Notes under the pieces: model-generated
Seen by the model: the letters and a program-made list of their open reading frames with translations, nothing else
Databases searched by the model: none
Told to the model about the DNA's origin: nothing
Position numbers and translations under genes: made by a program
Origin: Rachycentron canadum
Taxonomy: Eukaryota; Chordata; Actinopteri; Carangiformes; Rachycentridae
Direction of reading: 5' to 3'
DNA: 64,000 nt
Assembly: GCA_038496675.1 (NCBI GenBank)
Contig: CM076658.1
Location: 11,077,378 to 11,141,377 of the forward strand
Shown here: piece after piece, positions 1 through 9,700 of the stretch
Layout: every line of letters begins with the position of its first letter
How positions within the stretch are numbered: position 1 is the first letter of the stretch

Positions 1-364
1 GATGACCATTTAGACTTCTGGCTGAGAGCCAGTAAGCAGACCCAGCAATTATCTTGCTTGAGGCGAAGCCTGTCTGCCTTTACAAAGACTGGTTTCACAC
101 TTTCATAGATCAGTAAAGCAGTGTAGTATTCATTTTTGTTTAGATACTGCTTGTTTTACTAATCTTCAACAAACAAATGTACAATAGCTGTTCCACTTTA
201 GAAAACAAGATGCAAATGCTTGAATTAGTTATTTATACGGTTGCAAGTCACCATGTTCCTGAAAATGACATGGTGTGCATTCATCTGAAATTGTTTTTAT
301 TGGGAAAGCAAGGCATGAAATGAAATGAAGCAAGGCATGAATGAAAAAACAAGTAATGTCTTAC
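1..364 (-). other. uggt2: uggt2 intron 19 (partial)
   Basis: AT-rich sequence after the exon 19 donor. I searched both strands for the next conserved uggt2 block and saw no candidate, so the next exon lies left of base 1. Confidence 0.7.
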
Positions 365-463
365 CATTATTTGTAAAATACTTCATTCTCTTAGCCATTA
401 CAGCGGTCTTGTCTCTGGTGTCCAAAAATGAAAACATAGTTGTGTCCTCCCAATCATTTACAA
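365..463 (-). CDS. uggt2: uggt2 coding exon 19 (last one in window)
   Basis: Residues 690-722 plus one base; VNDWEDTTMFSFLDTRDKTA then VMAKRMKYFTNN, the beginning of TRXL3. Acceptor TTTGCAG, donor AATG|GTAAGA. The next exon should encode the VTLWIIADF-like block; it is not present in 1-364. Confidence 0.9.
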
Positions 464-3400
464 CTGCAAAGCAAGAAAGAAGAAATAAAAACTTGGGGAA
501 GTTAGATGATAAAACAAGATAAGATGATGATAAAATGAGAAGTACAGGTCACCTGGTGTGGCAGTCAAGTCGAGGTACTTTCGGTCAGTGCCTAGAATAA
601 GAGGGTTCATCCTGGGAACCACATTGGCCTGCTCCATTAGATAGTCCACCACATCTGAACCCTCAGTTAACTGACCCTGTAAACAAAGAACAAAACAGAT
701 GAGTTATGTCACTGAGGACAACAATCTAAGATGTATTGTTACTGATCTATGCCCTGCATCTGAACAGTTAACATGCAATGAAGAGCAAACATGTCAACAG
801 ATGATTTGAAGAAGAATATTAAACTTTAACTGCAAACCAAATGTCCAGCTATCTAGCAAATGGCAAAAATAAGTAGCCTAATGATCAATTATTTAATATG
901 CTTTTAATTATTTACATATTTACAGTATTAGCTCAGTCCATCGTCTTTATTTTGTTCTACAATAAACCGGTTCTCAAGTAAAGATGATTACATTTTCATC
1001 CAAATCTAACACATTACTTTTATGCATGTGATATGGACAAGCAAATTACCACTGGTTCAGTTCTTTAGTGTTTGTATACTTCCACTTACAAATGTATATT
1101 AATCTAAACGTTCAACAGCATAGTGCAAAAAAACTGCAGGGTGGATATGAGTGTATCTCTCTCTTTCCTCATACCATAAAGGCAGCTCTCTGGAAGGCAG
1201 TGGTGGTGTCCATTATGTGCTGCAGGATGATGGTCTCCAGCTCTTCTGGGTCCATCTCATCTGGGCTCAGAGGGACACCATTAAATAAAGCCAGAGGTAG
1301 GGCACCCAGGCCACTCTTTTTGTAGAAGAGAGCACCGTCCTGGAGCAAACAAAACATCAGCTAAATCCTGGGCTGTTGCTCCTATTTAAATCAATTATTA
1401 AGTAATAATCCTTATTTCCAGTGAAAACAAAGACAAAAGAGAAAGACATTTCCTTACCTTTCTTTTGTCATCATACTCAGATTCTGCACCAATAATCCTT
1501 TCAGCATTGGCTTTTGGGAATTTTCTCTTCAAGTAAGCAGAGAGTGTATCAACAGACAGCATCTCACCCACATCTACTTTGTTGTACAGCTGCAAGAGAG
1601 TGGCAAGTCAAATCAGATTTGACCATCACAATCTTCAGATGCATACCATTGTCAATAATTTCCTTTGTTTGAAGAACTGATAACAGAAGCAACATCTCAC
1701 TGACTCATCAATTCTAATAACAATAATAAGTAAAAACATGGGAGGACAGCACAAAGTACAACAAAACAACTGAATACCAAGGTACAATGAAATATGAGCT
1801 GACAAGGAGAAAAGCTTTATTATGCTTTCACACATGCACTGTAACCCTGAATGTATGTAGACATTACCCAGAGGAGCTGTGTGTGAGATTGCAAGTGTCT
1901 ACATCAGTTGGACCAGACATTAAATAGACTTTAGCCTGTCAGCTCCCTCATACAAAGTCTATGCAGCATCTGTCTGAGCTCATGTGTGTATAGAGCAGGT
2001 GATTGGGCATGTTGATTAAGTATTTATCATGCAACTGTTGCAAACCCTAATGAATAGAGTATTTCCAGTTGGTAAGACCACATGTGGCACGTACAATCTC
2101 CTGTTTTGTGCTAGATAATAGGATAAGGATAATGTAAACATTGTCAAGAGGTCATATGAGAAACCTGCTTTAGCTATTCTTCAATAAAGTGCTTGCTAAA
2201 AAGATGCATATATGCGACATACTTACTGAGACCATGGACATCAGAGCCTGGGATAAATCGTACTCATCAGCAATATAATTTAGTAGTCGGTAAAATCCAA
2301 CCCCTGCATCTGAGAAGCCATCAATCTCATCCTTGGTGTTGACAACAAACACAAATCCAATTCTATAAAAAAAAATAGTGTAAAAACAAGCATTTAATTT
2401 AGAGGTGAAATGAGAATCACTACCTGGTAAAGATTGTAAATGCCAAGAGTGGACCACATAAACATCTTGTAGGTGTCCAAAAAAAAAAAAAAAAAAGCAC
2501 CAACCTCAGGGGAATTTTATGCTTGTAGAAAAGCTCTGCCAGTTTAACCAGTTCAACACTTTCTTCTTGTACTGGATCTAGGAACAGCACCTAACAACAA
2601 ATGTATAATCAGACGGTAGATAGAATAATAGACTCTGTCTCAGACAGTTTTAATAATCAAAGGTAATCCAAAAAAGTATTACATTCTATTTAATCAAATC
2701 TTATAGTATCAAGTATCAAGTATTGGACACACAGAAAGAGCTACACAGCGTTCAGTTAAGTCAATGTAACAACTGTACTGATGATGACTGTCCTCAATTC
2801 CAGTCCCTTCTGTTATGAACCTACCAGGTTGAAGAAATTGCGTCGGATCTGCCGGATGACTCCAGGAAAGGTGGCTCTGAGGAGCTCCTGGACACCTGTT
2901 GGCCAGCTGTGGTACATTGGGTCATTCTCTATGTCATTTATCCACTGGCAAGTAAAGAACAAAAACAAATTATGAGTTAAATGTCAGTAACAGAATGGTC
3001 ACCCTGAAATAAGTTCAATACCTATCTAAAGAATAATTCAGAGAAGTATTTATAAATTTTGACTGTACTAAAAAATTGGCAAATAATATTTTCCATGTAA
3101 AAATGTAAATGACAGAACTAACTCAAATGGGTAAGAAATATCTTACTCCTCTGCATTGTTTGTTTTTTTGTTTTTTTTAATTCTGTCTCTGTAACTTCCA
3201 TCAGACCAGACCTCTCCCATTATCCCAAATTCCAAACTTTACTTCACTTTCAAAAATTCACAGAAGTCTAGTGTCCAATGCTGGAAACTTTGAATCAATG
3301 GGTGTGACTGCTTTGTAAACAGCAACTGTAATTCAATGAGTCAGTCTGGAGATAAGCATATCCTGGTCTTTGTCAAAAGCTCAGAAATACTGCAGTGTTA

Positions 3401-3695
3401 CACTGGGTAGCTTTTGAAAGAATATTTTCTTTACTGTTAACTGTTTTACAACTGAAATATTTTATCACAGGGTGTAAAAGGTGTATGGAAAACTGATGTG
3501 TATATATTTAACGTGTGTACATGTTTTGAACCTCTACTATTCTACATCAGAGAAGCTTTATAGAACAGTGGTCTTTCTCTAAGTCACAAGTTTCCCCATG
3601 CTGTAATCCTTTGTCTCACTGGCAGACTGTCATTATCCCTCTTACACACTGTCTTCTTCCTTGTGTGTGTCACTCTCTCTGACAACCAAACTTAC

Positions 3696-3751
<56 letters not shown>

Positions 3752-6700
3752 TAAACATAGTCTCTAGAAGGAGTGAAGTTTAAATTAAATTTTTGGTTGA
3801 ACATGGACAGGTTTAATTTCTCCATTTCTTTGGCATTTTTATAGCATCTAGAATATTAAATTGGCCAGAGGAGCTGAAATGACAACTTGCAAGTATTTAA
3901 TTTGATACCTTTTCTTGGCTAACTTCCAAGTTAATAACTGAGGTTTCTGGCAGGCTTGAAACTGTTGCAATTGCATGATGTCTGAGCCACTAATTCAAAC
4001 CATGGTGAAAGTACACAAAGAAGAAAAAACACCTGCAGTATTGATCTGGGCCACATGAATAATTCTCCTGGACAAGACTCACCATTATAGCTGGATGTCT
4101 GATATCTAAGGCATAGCTGTCATCCACAGCGTTCACAGGTAACCTCAACAGCTTGCCCTGATGTTCTCCTTTTATGCCCAGGTTATGAAGCCCCTCCAAG
4201 ACCCTGGCCTCTCCTCTGAGAATGTCCAAAATGCTGTAAATGCAAAATTATTTTCGACACACATATTAGCTATGTGGCAGTGGCTCTGAAATGCAGCCAA
4301 CTCTGATCTTTTTGCAAGAGGATTACTGAGCTGGTGCATAGGTCTGAGGCACAGGCAGACCACGGGTCCCTCCTGCTGAGTTCCTACCTGAAAGGGTTGT
4401 GAGTGTCCAGATCAATGTGCAGACCATTAATGAAGAGCTCTCCGTCTCCTGGGTGAACACCAATGGTCTCACTGAGGTGCTGAAAGAACAAGCTCAAAGT
4501 GTTAGTTGAATGCCTAAACCGCTAAATGAGTGATTCTACCTTAAATATCTAATCTTTCAACAAGACAAAATATGCAAAGGGACAGCAGCTGTAAGCAGTA
4601 AGCATGCACAGAGAATAAAAGTAATTAAGAATAAAATGTTGCATTTGATGTTGGATACAGATTGGAAAGTCATTCTCTAAAATAAAACCTGTGCAGTGAC
4701 TGAGGATGTTGTTAAAGAAAACCTCTTGTATCATGTGGGAAAGCTGCTTATGATATCGCACCTTTTGGTTCTCCTCAATTTCTTTTCTCATTTCCTGCTT
4801 TACGGCCACTCTTGTCAGTGATCTGTGGGAACAGTAAAACATGTACAGTCACCATCAGCTTTTACTATATCCCCAGCCAGCTGTAAAATGCCAGTTTTAA
4901 TCTCCAAAAACCTGCGGGCCTCAAGATGGTACGTTTGCAGTCAATTCCCTGTAAACACCCAATTCTTACTCAGCACTTTTTGGTGTTATTACAAGCTGCC
5001 TGAGCCAAAGTAAGCAACTGAGAGCTGATTAGATCTCTTTACAACAGATGTATGTATTGTGGGGGTAATAGATCCCCCAGGAAAACATAATAATACTCAA
5101 ACACATGGATTTTATCAAAAAAAAAAAAAAAAAAAAAAATTCAGGTGCAATCAAATTGCATGATTCCTTGTGGATGGATTTACATATAATAATACAAAGT
5201 AGAGCTCCACAAAATAAGCTGGACTTTGGAATGGTACCAAATATGTTAGACACTCAGCCAGAGAGAGAAATAAGATAAATTTTCTTACCTGGCTTTGCTT
5301 GGAAAGTTCTGACTGAGGTCTTGCATAAGTTTCAAAGCATCAAACTTTGGCACAGACATGATTCTGGCAGCTGCTTGGAAACTTAGATCTGCGAATAATA
5401 AATAATGAATTCATCAGCCTTTGCAAATTACATATTATTATAGACACCTGAAGTTTATAAAAAATAAAACAATGCAAGGCTGTCAAAGGAGATAATATTT
5501 AATGTGGGACACAATGGCCTATTGCTAAAATTATTAAACAAAGTCAGTAGCACAAAAGAAAAGTATCCCCTGCCACTAATACATTATTATACATTAACTT
5601 CAAAGCTACAAACAGGATTTTATTCATGAACTTTTTTTCTTACAATCATTGAACAACTACAACAGAATATCGATACCTTGCATTTCCCACACTTTGAGAG
5701 GAGCCATGTCATTGGTGCTCTCCAAAAGATGTTTGTGAAGCTCAACGAGTTGCTCCTCCAGGTCAGGATGAGATTTCCTGAAAAAAGAGGACACATACGT
5801 AAGACAATTGTTTCTTTATTATCACTCAATCAAGTAAACACAGGGTACTGAGCAGCAATAAAGGAAAATGCCAAAAGTTTTAAAAATGTTTTTAGTTAAG
5901 CTACTCACTTTAATGTTCCAAAAAAGAATCCTTGGACTTCATCGTTATCTTCATCCTCTGTATTTATAATCGTCTTTGAATCTAGAAGGCAAAATATTTC
6001 TGCTTAATTACTCCGGTCATGGTGAGGTCCAGGACACCTTTGACAAGTCACCAACTGACCTTTCACCAACTGACCTTTCACTTTGGTGTCATCCACAGCT
6101 TTGTATTCTGTGCTTTTGATAGCCAACTCAACACCATAGCCAGATAAAAGCATCTTTTTAGGTTTTGGATCCTGCAACAGTGAGAAGTAGAGTAATGGCT
6201 ACAATGTAAAATAATGTATGTGAGTTTTAGTTACATATATAAAAGTCATCAATTACTCTCTAAAAATATAATGTCATCCAACACTACACAGAAGATGTTT
6301 TCTGCCTATACCTATATACACTATCTGACCAAAATAATGTGGATACCCCCTAATTAGAAAGTTCTTCACTCAGCCTGTGGCTGCCTCAGCCACACCCAAT
6401 ACTAATGTGTTGAAACTTTAGCAAACAGATATGCAGTTTTGACTGGCAAACATTTCATGCAAAAATGGCTTCAGCTTGGCATCTTTCAACATAGCACAAT
6501 CATAGGATGCGATCTTTCAAATAAACCAATTAGGGAGATTTTCTCACTACGCCAAGTGCTGATGGACAAAAAATCATTTGTCTATAGTTGCAACCACCAA
6601 CAGCTGAGTTCCAAAATGCCTCTACAATCAATGTGATGACAAGAGATATTTGCAGAACACAAGCCTAAGATTACTATGCCCAATGCCAAGAGTTGGGCAT

Positions 6701-9700
6701 GGGATGGGTGGGATGGTGTAGAGCAGACCACCATTGGACTCTGGCAGTCCGATTGACCAATGTGAGCATGGTAAATGCCAGCAGAACCCTACCTGCCTGA
6801 ATACAAAGTACAACCGTACAGTTTGGTGGAGGAGGGATAGTGCTCTGTGTTTTTCATTGTTTGTCTTATAATCGAAAAGGACTGATCAATACTATAGGCT
6901 GTGAAAGTTAGACGCTTCCTCTGCTAGTGGGAACAAATATTATACAGTCAGCCACATACAGCAAGAGATTCACTGACATACAACCTTGACATTAATGTCA
7001 CCCACATTCAAAGCACTGCCTCAGTCGTTCACAGGCACAATCAGTATTTTCACACCTACACTGCTTTTTTCAACATATCTCAAAGAGAGCACCTTTTAGT
7101 CCTTCAAAAAGCGTCTGTATCGTAGATAGATTTTGAGTTTTTGAGTTTGAGGAATCTGTTAATTCTTCTCTTGAGCATTGGTGAGTAAGGCAATCTGTTC
7201 AGTCCAAGCACTTCCCAAGAGGAATAATGCATCATTGTTGTATTACTGCAAAGGTGCTACTGTCTGAGGAGACAGGAGACACGCTTGTCAGTTCGATAAA
7301 TAATTTGTTGTTTCTGATCTTTTCATGAGATTTGTTGAGACTATCATAAGTCTTATCTTTCAGAGCATAATAGAGCACTTTTGTGTGAAAACCAAAAGAT
7401 ATGAACAGAAGTCAGATTACTAGATCAGTCAATCAGTGTAAACAGTTGATCGTCACTTTAAAATGATTGTAAAAGTATTGCTACTCACTGCTACAAAATG
7501 CCGCAGCACATATAAAAGTGTGCCCTCTTGAGCTTTCTCAGACAGAATCTTATGAAAGGAGGCAAACTTCTTGGTTCCAATCTCAGCATAGAGGATCACA
7601 ACTGGCACATCTGTTTTATTGACCCCAGGGTATGTGTGATCATTCTTGTATAAATATGGTTTTGGCCTGCAAACATTTGTAAATAGAAAGATATTCAGAA
7701 AAAAAAATTTTAATCAAAAACATCTTTAAATTCATCACAGGCTAAATACAGTCAGTAAAACCATCAAAGAATAAAATTTTAATAAGAAAATAACTGTAAA
7801 CTTTTTAACTTGTTCTGCTCTATGAGATCAGTTTATCCTTGAGCAAGAGACAAGACAGTGCCATTTCATGTTACCTGCCTGCAGCTGCCTTCAGGAGCTT
7901 CTTGACGTCCTTGGTACTGCAGCTATGTTGACCATGGATGGAGACAAAGGCAGGGCAAGCCTCAGGCGGAGGCTCATCACCAGCTATCTGTTATAAGCAA
8001 AAGGGAGAGAAAAGTTCAGCAACACACTGGCTACAACATGATGCTAATACTGCCAGAATTCTGTTCCCATAAGGGTTATGCACATTAAAATGCATGTGAT
8101 CATAGCATTGTAATGTAGTATGCATAAAAAAAATTAAAAATACAACATGGCAATTATAAAGTCCAGTACCACCGCCTCACTCATAAGTAACTAACATAAC
8201 ACAGGCAAATGTTAATCAGTTAAAAATTGAGATTCAGAATGTTTTATTCTCAGTGCTCTCTAACAATCACACCAATTTACACTGTGGGGTACAATACTTA
8301 CTCAAATATTTAACACATTTTGAAATGACAAAAATTCATCATCGCAAAGCATCACTGTCACCATTTGAACTATTTTCTTATCGTTGCTGAGTTTAAGACA
8401 ATCAAAAACCTAAGGAAATGTGGACATAGAGAGCTGAGTACTGAAACTACATAAAGTCACTAATATCAAAGTCAAATTTAGTCTTTAGATTTATCATTTA
8501 GTCTAAAGAAATCTCCACAGGTTTCTCAGCATATGTCTTTCATGTGTTGCCCCTACTTATAAAACTGGCAGTAATGTACAGTAAAGACAAGTAACATATT
8601 GATGTGCAGAAAGTTTTGAAAACTATTTAGAAAACTATTGCAGAAATGAAAAGTCAAAGTAACGTACACAATCTCACTTTCAGTTGAGAGACTTGACCAC
8701 AACTTATTATCATATTTATTTATTGTGGAAAAATCTTTTGGCTTATGAATGATGAAGCATCTCTTCCCTATCCTGCTTACACTTCTTTCTTTCTTTCATG
8801 CACTTTTGCACCCGTTCTCTGACAGGAGTAGGATTTCACCCCTCTCTGATGTCTGGTGGTTCCACATTCAGGATTTTTGGTACCTAAAACCTCCCTGTTT
8901 TATAAATCAGTTTGCAGAACCTAAATAGTTGAATGAAGTGTTATCAGCTCATTCAGCATTATGGCAGGGCCTGATTTGTAATTTATTAAACTTTTACATC
9001 TGAAAGCTTAGCTGAGTAAGAAATATTTTGCATGCAAGGATATGCACAATGATCTTGTTGATAAATGCTTCTGAGAGAAATACAAAAAGCACAAGCACCA
9101 ACACTGTTTGTCACTGAATCAGATAATCATTACACATTTGAATTCTGTGAGAAAGCACAGAGATACACACGTACTGTTGTGAGAAAACAAGTTATTGATG
9201 TCAAGTGTTTGGGAATAACTGTTGTCATTAAAGGCTGTGCTAAAGTGATTGAGAAAAAGTTTAAGTAAGGCCTGCAGAGCATCTGGGGTGTCCAAGATGT
9301 GAGTAAAAAAAACAAAAACAAGAAACACAAACTAGCCCCAAGCAAAAAATAATCTTGCTTCTATATATTCCCAAGCTGCTTTGGAGAATGTTTTATTTTT
9401 TCAGTTCCTACTATTTTGATCACAACATACCTGTTGGGATGCATGGACAGCTGGTGAGTAAGACCGCAGGGCCAGAGAAAATTTGAGAAGATTAACTTGA
9501 AGATCTGTGAGGAACTGACCAGCCTTCTTAATGACCAAGTTATAGTATGAGCGCACAGATTCTGTAAGACACATCGACATTTTAAACAGTTTGTGAGTTT
9601 TAGAGAGGCACACCTGTTGTGGTGCGAAATTATCTGAAAACTGTTACTATACTCCTCCACAAATGAAGTAAGGACTTGAAACAACATACCTCCTTGCTTG

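Larger units (their letters stand above)
6172..7488 (-). other. uggt2: uggt2 intron 5
   Basis: 1,317 bases, the second-longest intron of the gene in this window. The half next to exon 6 is occupied by a Tc1-like element remnant at about 6317-6960. The rest shows nothing recognisable. Confidence 0.8.

Noticed and set aside
6075..6171. Choosing the outer donor (6060) as the main exon 6 end.
   Set aside because: The inner donor gives the length expected from vertebrate UGGT proteins; the outer one adds five residues not seen in relatives.
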